NCBI GenBank assembly: GCA_025716815.1
Contig: JAIXMN010000003.1
Location: forward strand, 124,001-188,000
Origin: Dichotomocladium elegans
Lineage: Eukaryota > Mucoromycota > Mucoromycetes > Mucorales > Lichtheimiaceae
DNA: 64,000 bases
Direction: 5' to 3'
Numbering within the stretch: the stretch's first letter is position 1; each line of letters begins with the position of its first letter. Both the position numbers and the translations under genes were made by a program. Shown here piece after piece: positions 23,384 through 37,300 of the stretch. Under the pieces are notes generated by a model. It saw only the letters and a program-made list of their open reading frames with translations. It had not been told where the DNA came from and made no database searches.

Positions 23384-26209
23384 CAAACACAGCAAAGTAA
23401 AGTAACACCAATATCAATAGGAGTCTCTGTTGCGTGGCTCCAAAGCTATATTACAATAATGATACTTACGATTCGCTGTCTTATCCAAGAAAGCGTACCA
23501 AATGACTGACCCATTTTGTTACGATTACGCTCCCAGTTGATGTGAACTATACAAATCGGAGGGCAGTGGCCAAGAATATTTGGAAGCGTTTTTTGCAGAC
23601 GCTGTATTATTAATTCACATGAAGGTAACGTTTTACTGAACAAATTGGATATCTATTACATTCTAATGTATCACACTCAAACTCAGGTGAAATAAAAGTG
23701 TTATGCTTGTTAAGGCTGATAGAACGCGTTGACATTAATGGTGTTGGGGCCATTTGGGACAAAGTCTATGCGGAACGAGGTACTATGTTGAAGATACTGA
23801 ATATATTGATGGCTTCGCAGGGGCTGCCAAACCGTCAGTCTACCCTAATCGTGTATATTATCTATACCGCGGCATAGATATTGAGAAGGTGGGCCTTGGT
23901 AATACGGTCAATCTGAGACCATGATTTCATGAGAGTAATCGTTTGAGTAGTATGGTAGAAATGAACAGCATTAAAGTACATGGGTTTTGGCACATTCTCA
24001 CTGCCCAGGTCAGTCCTTTGATTCGTTTTGTATCTATTTCTATAAGATTTCTACATGGGAGCTTGTTAAAGCATATACACGAAGTGAGAAGCTCTTTGAA
24101 TGACACCCAATTATTTAACATGCCTCAATATAATATAACATATGTAACAAAATCAGATTTTTAACCTATAACCAAAACTTCATTACAATATATAACTAGT
24201 TCCAACGTGATAGAACAAAAGAGAAGCAATTTTAACTAGTTGTGACAAGGTCTAACATGGTTTTTCCCATAGCAGAAAATATAACCCCTCCCCTTTTACA
24301 ATTTGACTTACCAACCCGGTTTACCAGGCGTACGAGATGTGCACATGGTGATTGGCCATGGCGGAGGATAATGCTGTACCAGGAGCAGAGGCAAGATCAA
24401 GGACAGGCAATGCTAAAAGCAATGGCAAGAACAAAGCACAAGCGAACGTCAGAGGCAATGGCTGAGACACACTGGGGCGGGGTGCAAAAGGCGGCTCGAA
24501 GCAGGCAAAAAGCAAGCCAGTGGTGGCTATGCCGGGTGTACGCAGGGATAAAGCAGGCGATAGCCAAGAATGAGGAAGCATATCGGATGTGAACAATGGC
24601 GAAGCAACAGGGCGCGACTTTATGAAAAACCGTGTATATCGTTACTTTCGGCAAACATCCTGACGATGGTATTAGGAAATCCTTTAGAGTGGTATATATG
24701 GGTCGATTTTTCCAATAGATTGGCATGGAAGATTGCGGCGGTCCATTAAATAAACATCTTGCAAAATAGCAACTGCGAGTATTTCCTGACCGTCAACATT
24801 GCTCCATTTTTTGAGCGTTGCTATGGTCATAAAAATATCTACTGCAGTTGAAACGTATGAGAAAATCGAGTTCTGTTTTACCAGTGACCATAGTCTTTTT
24901 TATATGGCATTAGAAGAGTCAGATGCTACAGATTTATAAAATGAGCGATAAACAAGAGATCCCATAGAGTTTATCTTGTAAAACAGCATTGCAGAAACCA
25001 GCAGTGAACCTTTCTCTTTGAAACGCGTGTAACCTCTTTGAATTGTGGCCGCCAATATTTATTAATCTTTCAAATGATTATGATATTACATCGATGATCC
25101 AACAGAGTGGAATTAGGTTGTTTTTATATACACTATCTCCTGAGATAAATGGCAGTGTACATAAAAAGATGCATTTAAATAGGATATAGTGATAAGATCA
25201 ATACTCTGCATTTATCAATGAGCCTGTGGCATCACAGCCATACAAAAAGCTGAGAGACACACTCTCGTAATACGTAGCTCAGCTACTCTCGGTACCACTT
25301 GATTCATAAATATTTGTCATAGACGGAAATGCCGAATATGGATACATAAATCCCCGTGATTCAGCACGTCCTACGTTGGGTTTTCACCCCTTACCAAAAG
25401 CTGTGATCAGTAATCCTTTATGACTGCGCATGAAGTGGCATACCCTCATGTGAAAAAGAAAGCGAAGAGCAGATGTATAGCTATAGTAACACGCAGATAC
25501 AAGTTAGAGGGACTGAAGCCGGCGGAAGCGCTATCGCATGTGAATACCTCAAAAGCGATGTGACAAACCAGCTTGTCAGCTGAACTACTTTGCGATGACT
25601 GAAATTAAGGAGCCCTTGAAATTCAAGATTATTGTTGTCTCATCCCGTGATAGCGATCGACTCGGCTATGGTGCGATACACATGACAACCCTGAGTATTT
25701 TCCTAGGTAACCGCATACAGGCGCACCCCACAAAGAGAGAAACGAAAGGGACTAGAATTTTGCAAATGGTTTAACACTAAGCTTACAAACAAGAACAAAT
25801 GTCCCTACATTGCTATCCATATAGGGTATCCTATTTCGTTAAGAATACAGACAATAGTGTTTATTGTCCTAACAGTCAGATTCACGGTACCCATGATGAC
25901 CACGATGATGATACCTAGTCTCATGAGTGGCACACCTTAAACATCGGCTCACAAGTATCCGCTCCATGAAGAAGGAGATGCTAAGGCTGAAAATAGCATA
26001 TTGTGTCCGCGAGCGCATTACGATATCGTCATTTTAGAAGCCAAAACAGATGATAACCAACTATAGCACTCTCTTACTTCCACCTAATATAAAAAGGTGC
26101 GCTACACTCGAAAATCTTGCCCTTCTTTCTCTTCCCGAGTTTTTTTTTGCGGTCTCTTTTTTGGCAGGTGAAATAAACGAGGTATAACTTGCTTTCTTGC
26201 ATTTTCTAC

Positions 26210-26210
26210 A

Positions 26211-26258
<48 letters not shown>
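26210..26258. repeat. compound (AC)n(AT)n microsatellite
   Basis: About ten AC units run directly into about fifteen AT units, ending roughly 80 bp upstream of the WWE-like ORF. It may serve as, or interfere with, the promoter of that gene. Confidence 0.9.
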
Positions 26259-26267
<9 letters not shown>

Positions 26268-26341
26268 ATATGAGTGAGCGTATGTGTATGTATGCATCTA
26301 CTTCACTAACCGCATTGCAATGATTTGCTCGTATATAATAG

Positions 26342-26974
26342 ATGAATACCTACTATACAGAATACACCAACGCCGTTTATTATCAGCACAACCAGACTTC
26401 CCCTTTATCAAGTCAGCATGTTGGTCGGATGAGTAGCACAAGCAAGGACTTAACCATTGGTTCGAATAATATGAATAAGCTGTTTTCCCGGGACCCACGC
26501 GCGCTTGTAACGCCGGAGCTCTCTCCAGTAGAGAATAATCATGCTCAAGCACTGACAACCACGACGACAGCTACTACAACAACGGCAACGGCAACGACTA
26601 CATTGATCCGCCAGCCATCTAGTAGCCTGACGTCTGCATTATCCTCGTTAACCCCCTCGCCACCTACACGTTCATATTTTACCTGGCTAGTTTTCCTCCG
26701 GGAAAAATGGGTTCCTTTCGACGACGTCAATCAGTTCAAGCTGGAGCAGACACTAACGTTGGGCGGTACCTTTGTTGATATTACAGATTCACACTTTAAG
26801 AAGGTGAAACGGGTGCGTGTGTTCCCGAAAAACTACTACCTGTCCTATCTCGGCGTAAAGTATCGACTGTCGCGGATCATGCAGCCCGATGCTTGGCTTG
26901 ACCATGTAAACCTGAAGCGCGAGGCAAGCGAAAGTAGCTGTCAGCAAACCTGGGCAAGGTCAGAAGACAATTGA
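26342..26974 (+). CDS. small WWE-like domain protein
   Basis: Single-exon frame of 210 aa. The first half is low complexity (Ser/Thr/Asn, with a long ACN-codon threonine/alanine run). Residues from about 110 to 185 form a compact domain starting YFTWLVFLREKWVPFDD and ending YLGVKYRLSRIM. The spaced tryptophans, WVPF, following KLEQ and terminal Y..SR pattern resemble a WWE domain of the kind found at the N-terminus of DDHD/PA-PLA1 phospholipases. No catalytic domain follows, so it would be a stand-alone module. A TATATAAT sequence lies immediately before the ATG, so the true start or a short 5' exon is uncertain. The assignment is by motif pattern only. Confidence 0.5.
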   Translation: MNTYYTEYTNAVYYQHNQTSPLSSQHVGRMSSTSKDLTIGSNNMNKLFSRDPRALVTPELSPVENNHAQALTTTTTATTTTATATTTLIRQPSSSLTSALSSLTPSPPTRSYFTWLVFLREKWVPFDDVNQFKLEQTLTLGGTFVDITDSHFKKVKRVRVFPKNYYLSYLGVKYRLSRIMQPDAWLDHVNLKREASESSCQQTWARSEDN

Positions 26975-29900
26975 TCCCTTTTGTACACGGCACCATCAGA
27001 TCCAACATACAGGCTCTCGGTATAGGCTGGTACTTTTAGACCAGTTAAAACATATACAATTTTTTCCTTCGTTTCCTTCTCTTGGCATTTACAGCACGAT
27101 TTATGTGGTGATTATTATTGTGACCGCACTCCCTCTATCTCTCTTTTTAATTGTAAACAAGTCACCATGCACGGCCCTGAAACGAGAGAGGAATAGTGGC
27201 GAACATGTGGATGACTGTTATGTATATACTATACTGCTTTTTTTGTCTTTATTTCATCTTCCTCTTATTTCTGCTCGTGCTATGCTTTATGTTTTTTTTT
27301 TTAAAAAAAAAATAAAGCTGGTTAGATGTTGTGTATTAAAGTCCATAACTCAAGGAGGCTCTCAAGACAAGCTCTTTTGTTACATGGCTCATTTGGCTTG
27401 TTCATAAACATGCAAAAGGTGTGCATGGAGTGCGCCATAAAAGTTAAAATGCGGGAACCTGTCAGGCATGCATAAAATTTAAGTTTTCCGTTCTTTCGGG
27501 ATTACGGCTGGGCGTTATTATCGGTGGACCTCCTTTTGTTCTCCGCCAGCCACCTAACCTCATCCCCCGCATGGGTGCAATCATGTGAGGAAGTCAGGGC
27601 GCAGATGTGGCGCTGGTTTCTTCCATAAAGAATCCAGAGGAAACAGCGATCAATGATGCAAATCGGCGGCGTAAAGTGTACATTTGTTCTGAGAAAAGCA
27701 ATCACTGCTCTGCACACGCGCTCAAAGTGGTCGTCTTCTTTTTTTTTCCCTTTCCATCGTATAGGACGAAATTGAACAAAATCGAAACCTTAGCGACGGA
27801 TGGCGGTCTGTTAAAATGTATATACTATTCCCATTAGGATAGCTAATCTGCCCATAAAGAAACCTACATGACAACAAACCATTAAGGGGCCTCAAGGTCA
27901 ACATTCACTTGAACAATAGCAGTTCCTGAGGCTCAACACCTAACACATGCAGGAGACAAAGCTAACGAGTTTCGTGCTCAGTAGAAGAAAGACATTCAAG
28001 TTAGAGGAGAAACTACAAAGGGACACGGCAATGAGTGAGGTGAGTATCTGTTAAGGCAGCCGGTGAGTGCCGCGTTCCGATGTTACGGTGCTACTATTAC
28101 AGCAGTTGTTATCGTAATGATAACACCCCGTGGTGACGTACGTCTTGGGTTCAGACTCCCTACGTTGATGGCTAATCTTGGTAGATGTTCCGTGGTAATG
28201 AGGTCACTCGACAAGCAAGACCACATGAAGACTTCACGAGTGAATATGGTAGTGATACATATTTTCCTTTGTGAAAGTATTACAACATTACCTATCTAAT
28301 GATACTATCTGAGCGACTCTCTTGGGGCTTTCATCCTCTTTAGGAGAGCTATCCTTTGACCGCCGCGCTCGAGAAAGGACATGGGTATTGCTGTCAGAGC
28401 ATGACGGTGCATTCGTAAACTTGATACTATAGCGTCATCATACATTAGGAATTTACCCGGGTTGCATCGGGCATCGCGCAGACTTCAGGACGCAGAAAAA
28501 CGTTGGATAACCGACCCCCAGAAAGGGAAGCTGTGAGTGGTGCAACGTAGCTCTTTTAGGTTCGCATGCGCTCATGGACACGGAGCTGTTACAAGTACTC
28601 GTGTATGCCTACCAGATCACCACTCGGATCAGCCGATCTAAACCGGGGGCAGCTCTTGACTTTGTAAATGTAGAAAGTTTCTGAACCAACGTAGCACCCG
28701 ATTCTTCACTCTTTTGTCGCTGCCATACCACAAGCTGAGGCATAGTCGGCGCACATGTTCTTTTGCACTCTGGGTGGAACCTTACACAGAGCATAAGTCA
28801 TACCATAATGCCTGCCATTCATCTCAATGGAGATGCAGAAGATTTGGGAGAGGGGAAGAGAGGTGGGGGAGAAATAGAGCGAGAGAAGGAAGAGAGAAAA
28901 AGCGGCGCGCATGTGTGTTTATACATCAATATGCCCCTAATGTAAATATAACTCCCATGGGGACAAAGTTCCCATTCGATCATTGCAGCCCCATCCACGC
29001 GGCCAATCATCGATAAAACTCTCCGGTGCACTTTTCCACCCCCCGCACTTCTCATTGTACACTTTTGGTGTAGAAGTTCTGAAATGGTGGAGTTTCCATA
29101 AAAAGATTGGGTCTGTCCCGATCGCTTTTGAATACGTTTAAACTCAACTCGGACGATCAGAACGCTCACAGAGAGAGAAGGAGAAGCAAACGATTGGGAA
29201 ATAGTAGGAGTGACTTATCGCACACGTGTTTGACTAATTTATGTTTGTATCAGTACACATGCTCGTCCAAATCCTTTGCGTGTGATGTCACACAAGGACA
29301 ACCTGCGCCGGCATGTAGCTACCAACTCAACTTGTCTTTTTTCCTCTACGGATATATTTTGCACTTTGGTATTCCATCTGTGGCTTTAGAAACTGTGTGC
29401 GCAATGTAGCTTGCGGAGATCATGTATACCGCAACAAATATATATTACAACATTTTCGATTGGTTAATGACGTCTATGGCCCATGACATGGTTTCTGAAT
29501 AAGCCTACGATGGTGATTGCTTCAACGGGTTAATACATACGGTCTCATTGGCCTACACTGCAGAGTTGTTCGTTTCCGTCGACCGGCGCCATTAGTGCCG
29601 GATAAAGAGTGAACGCCATCTGCGTTGATCGTGCCCCTCTTTCTGGGTCCTGAAATTTCAGGAACAGACATCATCAGCCTCACGCCACGAGCGTCCCGTC
29701 ACTTAATCATTGCCTTCACCTTTCTCCCAAATCGCTGCAGAATGCGTTTGACGAAATCTTTTACTGTCACTCAACATAGACTTTAGGAGACAAATCATCA
29801 GATATAGCAGCTTGTGGAAGATGGGATATGCTCTCTTCAGCATGCTGGTTTCATGCCTACCTAATAAAATTCCTGCGTTTGCTTGCCGATGAGATTCATG

Positions 29901-31904
29901 CTTCTCTATCGCTTACGTAATATCTGTCTCTCTTCCCTTTCATACCAGTGTTCTAGCCTTTATAGAAGTAGCTGTTAATATGTAGGAAGTATTCAGCGTA
30001 GGAATCAGTGAAGAGGGGAGATAACAAATTGACGATAGCCGATATTCGAAGGGGCCTAGGTCTACTTGGACGAAGGCAAATAGATGAAGATGCTGCTGGA
30101 TTTGTAGACTACCATGTTTGATGTTGTGGTTTCATTAGACGAGAGATAGAAGGAGACACCGTATTCTAGCCTTTTATTTATTACATGCAAGGATCTGTGC
30201 ACATAAGTTAACTATTTAATCCATGGACAGAAGCTCGCAAAGCAAGCCAGATCTCTTCTATTTTTTTTCCATACAACCGATTCTCAATATTCAGCTTAGC
30301 AGAAACCCTGTGCCTGGCTCTCCTGCAGTGTGCAGATCAAAAAGTTTTTCATATCGCAAGGCCGATACATCCTCCTTGAGACAAAATTTTTTATTCTTCG
30401 TGCGACATCCAGACTCTCGCCATCTGGGAATTCTTTTTTGTCATGGATAACGTGAAAAACAAAAAAAAGGCCCTTGTCAAGATCACTTACCTGTTCATAA
30501 AAAGGTGCAACCTCGTGAGAGAGTTACACCGAAATGCATAGTGGTGAAGGAAATAGCGTGATAACCTAGAACAATATATTCCTTCCTGCTTTAGCATATG
30601 GCTTACCGCACCATGAACCGTGATGATGACAGGGTCCTGCTAAGTAAATAAGTAAAACAAAGGGAAGTGTATCATTTGACAATAGGATGTATTTCGGTAA
30701 GCGTTTCTGGTGTCAAACTAGGTTGATTTTCTGTATAATTTATACTGTGCACAATCAACGAACACGATAATGAGAAGATTGAGTACATCTTTCATCTGAT
30801 GTCTGGATACATGCAAACAAAAGGTAGCACAGCAGATCGTTTACCCGGAGATAGTTGCTTTTTTTCTGGCGCAATAGTAGCTATTCGTTATTTGCCCAGA
30901 TTGTTTGTGGTACATTTGGTACTACATTTATCCATTACCATATCTCGAATACCTTTTTGCCAACATGCACCCGTATGATAACTACTTTTTTTCTGAATAA
31001 GAGATGATTTAAGGTGTACTTTAAGAGGAAATGGACAATTGTAAGCCAAACTCATTCCTCGAAAAATCACTGGGTCATGAAAATGTTCTGCCGCGGATAG
31101 GTGCAGATAGCTTTCTAGGTGTGTTGTGAACCAAAAAAGCGGTATAAGGCATAAGAATCAGTCATACAATAATATGAACAACTTGTCTTCTTCCCTTTAC
31201 CCTCTACCATTACACTGACGGCTCTGATAACTAAGGTTTAATCTTAATAGAAAGAAAATACAAACAAACATGATATATCATCATATGCTGTAAAAAAAAA
31301 AATTCCATCGCTGTGGCTGAGAATGAGTGATACTGTTCATAACAAAATAACATGCTGGTTGCAAGAAAAATGTCAATGCAACGTGGCAAGTGGCGTGTTC
31401 TCAAGCTTGTACCGTTTGACACAATGGCAATCTGACGGAGAAAAAAGGCGAGATCAGTCGCTTGCGTTAGCCTGTTGCCTTTATGAGCATGCATGAGAGA
31501 ATGAGAGCGTGAGAGCGGTGTGCATGTAAATATTGACGAGTCTACATAATATGCAGACACTGGGTTGCCTTTTCGCACCTTTCTTTGTCGGTCACCCTCT
31601 CTCCATTCCGTTAATGAAAACAAACGGGTGTATACAGTACTTTTAAAATAGCGGTCTTAACCGCTTTGGGTATCACTGCAATTTAAAGCACCACCAGAGA
31701 TGTTAATCAAATCAAATTACACCATCGCGGTAGCACCGCCTGTGCGCTCAGATTTTTTGGCTCATGCAGCAAAGTTAAAAAAAACACCGCCGTTTCCAAA
31801 GTGCAAAAACAACATTTCGACTGCGCCGGATTTCTTTTTTAACTTCTCCCTCTCTCTCTTTTTTTTATCACCATCCTCTCTTTCTTCATCATCCCGTAAA
31901 TCAG
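26975..31904. other. gene-free interval
   Basis: Nearly 5 kb in which I find no domain, splice-consistent model or RNA gene. Frames up to 130 codons near 31.2-31.6 kb and 100 codons near 28.7-29.4 kb overlap on both strands and lack family features. T-homopolymers occur near 27290-27310. Confidence 0.45.
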
Positions 31905-33929
31905 ATGAATCCCTTACCTCCAGAAATCCGCAGCGGATATAGTCCCCGGCACCAACTGTCTTTGTCGTCCCTCTCGACACATTCCACAGGCCAACCATCG
32001 AAAAGCAATGACGGCGGCCATCTCAGCCATAAGAGGATGGTTAGCTTGGGAAGTGTGTCAAGCACAAACAGCAGTAACTTGTTCCAATCTCGATATCCGA
32101 GCGGCGTCACGTCCCGCAGCTCTTTCACTCTCGAAAATGCCTCGTGCACGTCTTCAATGCACGCAAGTGGAGCTGCTGGCCCCAAGTATGACAGGGCCGT
32201 GCCATTTTCTGATGATCCATATGATATCATGAACAGCCTTGATTACGACGATGTGGATGATGGCATGATCGGTGAGCACGTGCTCTTTTTTATCATCTTT
32301 TTCTTTCTTACAAAATGAAAAAAAAATACAGATAGCGAAATTGTTCACCGGAACCGGGATGATATTGTACAGCAACTTTACGGGTCCGAAAGAGCTTATC
32401 TCGAAACACTCGAATTAACAATGAACGTGTTTTTCAAACCTCTCCGCAAGGATGCTAAGCAATCATCTTTCAACTTCTTGGGAATGAAAAAGATGGTCTG
32501 TACAGAACGAGAGCTCCGATGGCTATTTGGAAATTTTGAAGACATTGTACGGAGCCAGAGAACAATCGCGGATTCCTTCGAGAAAAGGCAAGTTACATTG
32601 TGTATTTATTGGATTGTTCATTAACATTGCACCTCTTTGCCGTTTGCAGGATGAGGATTTGGGGTCCAACACAGATTATTTCAGATGTATTCTCAAGCTG
32701 GGTATGGCATTTCCGGCCGTTTTAAGAGGAAAGCTCAAAATATGTGAATGCTAAATCATAAAGACCCATAGTATCAACTGCTCGATGTCTATCACGCATA
32801 TCTTGATAATTACGACGTGGCTGTTACGACGTATGAACGACTGACTCGTTATCAGCCCTTCAAAAAGTTTATTGACGTGAGTTGATATACTCCTGTTGAC
32901 GATAACTTTCGCTCAATAATACGACCAATGAATATTAGGCTGCTCATAAAAACCCATCGTTAAAAGGTGCCACCCTTTTGTCGCTTCTCCAAATACCAGT
33001 TGGGACGATTACTCGATATGCGCAATTTATTACCAAATTGGCTGATTCGACCACGCCTATGCATCCAGATTATGCCGGTCTATTGTCCTGCAAACAGCGT
33101 ATTCTTTCAATAGCCGATGGAATTATGACAAAGTAAGAAGAGAAATATCGGATTGTCTTGTGTCCCTCATCCAGAGAAAGAGACAAGACGACCCATGTTT
33201 TAATGGTTGTCATTATATTATCTAACATGCTTTTTTTAGGTTACAAGATGCAAATAACGTCGACGAAGTGCTCACAATTCACCAGGCCTTTGTGGGCGCA
33301 CCTTTCAGCGTCAAGGCTCAACGACGACTCATCTTTTATGGCCAGTTGACACGGATCGTAGTCGGCACACGGTCCACAAGCGAGGAACGGACCTACTTTC
33401 TCTTTTCTGACCAGCTCGTAATTGTACGACCGAGACAGGTCGACCAGAGAACGGTCTTACAATATAAGGGCCATCTCGTTCTAGAGCGGGCTCGAGTGCG
33501 AGCACTGGCTCCCGAAGATGCCAGCGGTCAAGAGCATTGTTTCGAGCTGGTGTCTTCCTTTCACGGCGTGGACACGCTTAACACGACATATATGGGCTCA
33601 TCTACCGTTCACATTCTGAAGGCGAAGAGCCAGCAAGATAAAGAAGAATGGATCCAGAAGCTTCAGCAAGTGATTGATACCCTGGATGCAGCCGCTGCGA
33701 AGGCTCGACAGTGTGAGTCTCACTCTTCCTTCTCTCCCCTCCACGGACATATCAATAACGATGGCTATAATACTGTATTAACACCTTAATATCAGTGGCT
33801 GCAGCTAGACGTATTGCACATCATCGCCAGATTCCAGCCAACAGTTTAAACATTGATGGCATCAGGTCCTCGAATACATCAACGAGCTCCTCGGCAAGCA
33901 CCCAAAGTAGCGGCCGTCGTACCACCTGA
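31905..33929 (+). CDS. Rho guanine-nucleotide exchange factor (DH-PH)
   Basis: Predicted activator of a Rho/Cdc42-type GTPase, 526 aa. Exons 31905-32271, 32332-32587, 32650-32701, 32772-32876, 32939-33132, 33240-33712, 33796-33929. Residues 1-120 are Ser-rich and probably a regulatory tail. The Dbl-homology domain starts with the CR1 element IVQQLYGSERAYLETLEL and continues through RYAQFITKLADST (CR3-like) to about residue 325. A PH domain follows (about 340-460: LIFYGQLTRIVV, TYFLFSDQLVIVRP, KEEWIQKLQQVID). The C-terminus is Ser-rich. Intron 2 (32588-32649) needs a GC donor (AAAG|GCAAGT). The gene probably serves hyphal polarity or wall integrity. It is small for a fungal RhoGEF, with no DEP, CNH or BAR domain visible. 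Confidence 0.88.
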
Positions 33930-34663
33930 CCTGCTTTACTTTTACCCTTATATATCTATTTAAATATCTTTTAGAAAAAGAATGGATATCCTATCGAATA
34001 GGCAGACCCACCCCACACCGTCCTCACCGCATGTATCAGCAAGCTTTTATCATTCCATGAAGAATCTAATTCATTATGTCATTGTTTTTGTATGTCAAAT
34101 TTTTACTTCCCCCAAGTCAGTAATTAACAGCACCAATAAAATTTTTTTAATTCCTGTGGCATGATCTCCCTCCCTTTTCAGGAAAGCGGTCGTGATCCGC
34201 ACTAGCTTTGGTTATCCCATACTGTACATACCCATTGCAACAGATTAGTGTAGAGGGATAGAAGAAACAGGCAGCAACATCCATGTACTAATCTATTCCA
34301 TTGTGACTTGCGCACCAGGACCATTCCTCTATTAAAACGGTCTGTTGCAACAATCAATAATGTGTCCATGTGAAAATAAACGATAAGATTTTACGGTGTT
34401 GAAGGGAAGGAGGATAAGTGATTACTGAAAACTCTTTATCAAACTTGGGGGCGCTGACGCACACGCGCACACGCACGAACGCAAACCGCGCGCGTGCGCG
34501 GCGAAATTTACGTGACTGTGAGCTCGGGGGTAAAGGGCGGGGAGTGGGTCCAAACGCTTTAACGTGTGGAATTCGGCCGCCCGCCCCCCAATCCCAAGCT
34601 GCGGCCTTACTTTCTTTTTTTTTTTCTCTTATCCCTCACGCACGCATATATATCATACACACC

Positions 34664-36806
34664 ATGTCTGAACGGCGTTACATCGAATTCGACTCAATCC
34701 ATAACGGCGTTCGATCGGATGTCGGCCGTTTTCGTCTGGCTCAAAACGGCATTGGCTGGAGATCGTCCAATAATCAAACAACCGTCATTCCTGCCACCGA
34801 TCTGAAGCGCGCATCGTGGTCTCGCGCTGCAAGAGGATATCAGGTGCGCATCGTACTCAAGGACAACACCATTCACAAATTTGATGGCTTCCATGTCGAT
34901 GTAAGTTCTTGGACGCGATAATCTGAAAGTAAATGGATTTTGATCTCTGATTACTGCCCAAATGAAAGAACTTTGATGAGCTCAAGGACGCTATGAAAAT
35001 GTATTACAAGATCCAGGTTGAGGCGAGAGAATTAAGCGTGCGAGGCTGGAATTGGGGAACAACTGATTTTCAAGGTGAGAAGCGAATTTGAGAAAAGGCA
35101 GACAGATGCATGCACGCATTCCGACGCGCGCAAGCAAGAGCAAAAGAGAACAACGCCATGTTAACAAGTCTCCCCAGGTTCGAATCTTTTATTCAACGTT
35201 TCCAACAAGCCTATGTTTGAGTTACCGCTTGCACAAGCGATCGGCACGAACAAGCCAGGAAAGAACGAAGTCGCGGTCAATTTTGTCGATCCCGGTCAAC
35301 CTGCGCCGGACGGTGTGAACCCGCGTGAGGTAGACGAGTTGATGGATATCACTTTCTATGTACCGGGCACGGTGGCTAAGGAGTCAGAAAACCGGGACGA
35401 AGAGAACGAAGCTGAAGATGAGGAGGTTGCGGCAGATATGGTACGAAGAAGAACAATATAACAAAGAGGCATAAGAGATTGATGCTTACGGTTAATTTGG
35501 TCAACGAAGGTGTTCTACGAGACGATCAAGTCAAAGCTCGAATTCAGCCAGATGACGACCGAAAACATTGTGCAGTTCCAAGAAGTTTTATGCTTGACCC
35601 CGCGGTACGAAGAAAATAATGAGACCCAGAAGATTTAAGCCGAGATCCTTATGCGATTTTTTTCTTTCTCTAGTGGTCGTTACAATATCGACATGTATCA
35701 GGATTTCCTTCGTCTGCGTGGCAAGACCTACGATTACAAGATCAAATATTCCAATATTATCAAGCTCTTCTTGCTCTTGAGGCCCGATGAGATGCATGTC
35801 ATGTTCGTGGTAAGTATCGGCTGAAGGAGTACAGCGCACCCGTGGTTGATACTGATATGTCGTCTACCAGATCGGATTGGATCCTCCTCTTCGTCAGGGT
35901 CAGACGAAGTATCCGTTCTTAGTTTTCCAGTTTGTGCGCGACGAGGAAATTGATGTGGAGTTGAATTTGGATGAGTAAGTCACCTTAATAATACAGTTCA
36001 TAAGACATCGTTCGTAACCTTCCGGGAATAGCGAGACAATTAATGACAAATATGAGAACAAGCTTCAAAAGCGTTACGATGCACCCACATATGAGGTTGT
36101 CAGCACCGTCTTCCGTGCGCTCACGAACAGAAAGGTGACCGTTCCGGGTACTTATAGAAGGTAAAAGATAACGCTAAAGCTGAAGGCAAACGAAGAATGA
36201 GACTCATTGTACGACAGCCATCACGGTGCAAACGCTCTCAAGTGTTCGATGAAGGCGAACGAGGGCTTCTTGTATCCCCTCGAGAAGAGCTTCCTCTTTA
36301 TACCAAAGCCGACTACTTTCATCCCACACAACGAGATCGGCGTTGTGACGTTCTCCCGTCTCCAGTCGACTGCGGGCGGAAGCTCGCGTACCTTTGATAT
36401 CAAATTCCATATGAAGAGTGGCATTGATATTCAGTTCTCTAGTATCAATCGAGAAGAGTATGCCAATTTGGAGAGCTTCTTGCGACAGAAGAGCATCAAA
36501 GTCAAGAGTGTAAATGAAGAGTCCATTGTCAGTTATGCCGAGCTGGACGAAGACGATGTTGATGAGGTGGATGATGACCTCTCTAGCCGCAAGAAACGAC
36601 GGACGGAGGCAGCTGTGCCCATCGGAGAGGATGATGATGAAGAAAGCCGTAAGTTTCGCTGGTTGTTTCGGAAGCGAAGGGCACATGCTTACTGATATAA
36701 ACTTATAGCTGATGAGGATTTCGCTCCTGACGAAAGTGGAAGCGATGTTCCTGAGGAATACGATTCTGATGCGGGTTCTTATGCTGAAGGTTCTGATGAA
36801 GAATAA
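34664..36806 (+). CDS. POB3: FACT complex subunit Pob3 (SSRP1 family)
   Basis: Predicted nuclear histone chaperone subunit that works with Spt16 on H2A-H2B during transcription and replication. 532 aa, nine exons: 34664-34900, 34969-35074, 35178-35440, 35510-35604, 35674-35809, 35871-35974, 36032-36160, 36218-36648, 36709-36806. The N-terminal Pob3/Spt16-dimerisation PH-like domain contains NGIGWRS and [15 protein letters not shown]. The SSRP1 domain has [21 protein letters not shown] and MDITFYVPG. The tandem-PH middle domain contains [20 protein letters not shown] and [22 protein letters not shown] long acidic tail with KKRR ends in EEYDSDAG...GSDEE. No HMG box is present, as is usual for fungal Pob3 (Nhp6 supplies it). 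A GC-alternating stretch near 34470-34500 lies in its promoter. Confidence 0.95.
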
Positions 36807-37300
36807 ACAGAAGAATGAAATGTATATAGTATTATTTGAAGAAAAAAAAAAGATTAAAGATCAAAGGAAAGCATGCACATCACGGATGCAGCCTGAGAAT
36901 AAGTCTTTATACACAGCATGTATACACCCTGTGGAGTCCATATAAATATCTGATGCTCATTCCAAGGGGCACGCACTACTCCCGCCCTACATCACCGATA
37001 TGCGGCAGAATGGCTTGTGAAAGGCCGCGGTCGATGAGGTGTGTCTAGTAACGGTCCCCTACGTGCAGCAGGGGCAGCCACGGTGGGTGCTCGGGGGGAG
37101 ACGACAGATGCATACATGTGTGCGTGAACGTTTTCGCCCACAGGCCGCACTCGTGGCATCCTTGGACCTTCCATAGGGATTTTCCCTCTACCTGGCGGAT
37201 AGTGTGGTCGGTCATTATAGGGTGTTGGTCCCTATTTTTTGTATCAAGTAGGGCCAATGAATGAACGAACTGTTCTCAATTATAGGTCAATAAAAAATCG
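36807..37300. other. convergent intergenic region
   Basis: About 0.5 kb between the 3' ends of POB3 and the HEI10-like gene. An A-rich stretch just after the POB3 stop and an AATAAG motif could direct 3'-end formation. I see no coding signal. Confidence 0.45.

Larger units (their letters stand above)
19266..26209. other. gene-poor, AT-rich interval with decayed coding fragments
   Basis: About 7 kb without an intact gene that I can recognise. It contains degenerate coding remnants (listed separately), two inverted repeats near 22.0-22.2 kb, short CT/CA runs near 20.42 kb and long AT-rich stretches. The pattern suits accumulated transposon debris between two gene blocks. Confidence 0.5.

Noticed and set aside
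24242..24596. 116-codon frame (+) and 91-codon frame (-) over the same segment
   Set aside because: Both strands are open because of a purine-rich, CAA/GCA-rich sequence. Neither shows a family motif or a start context worth annotating.
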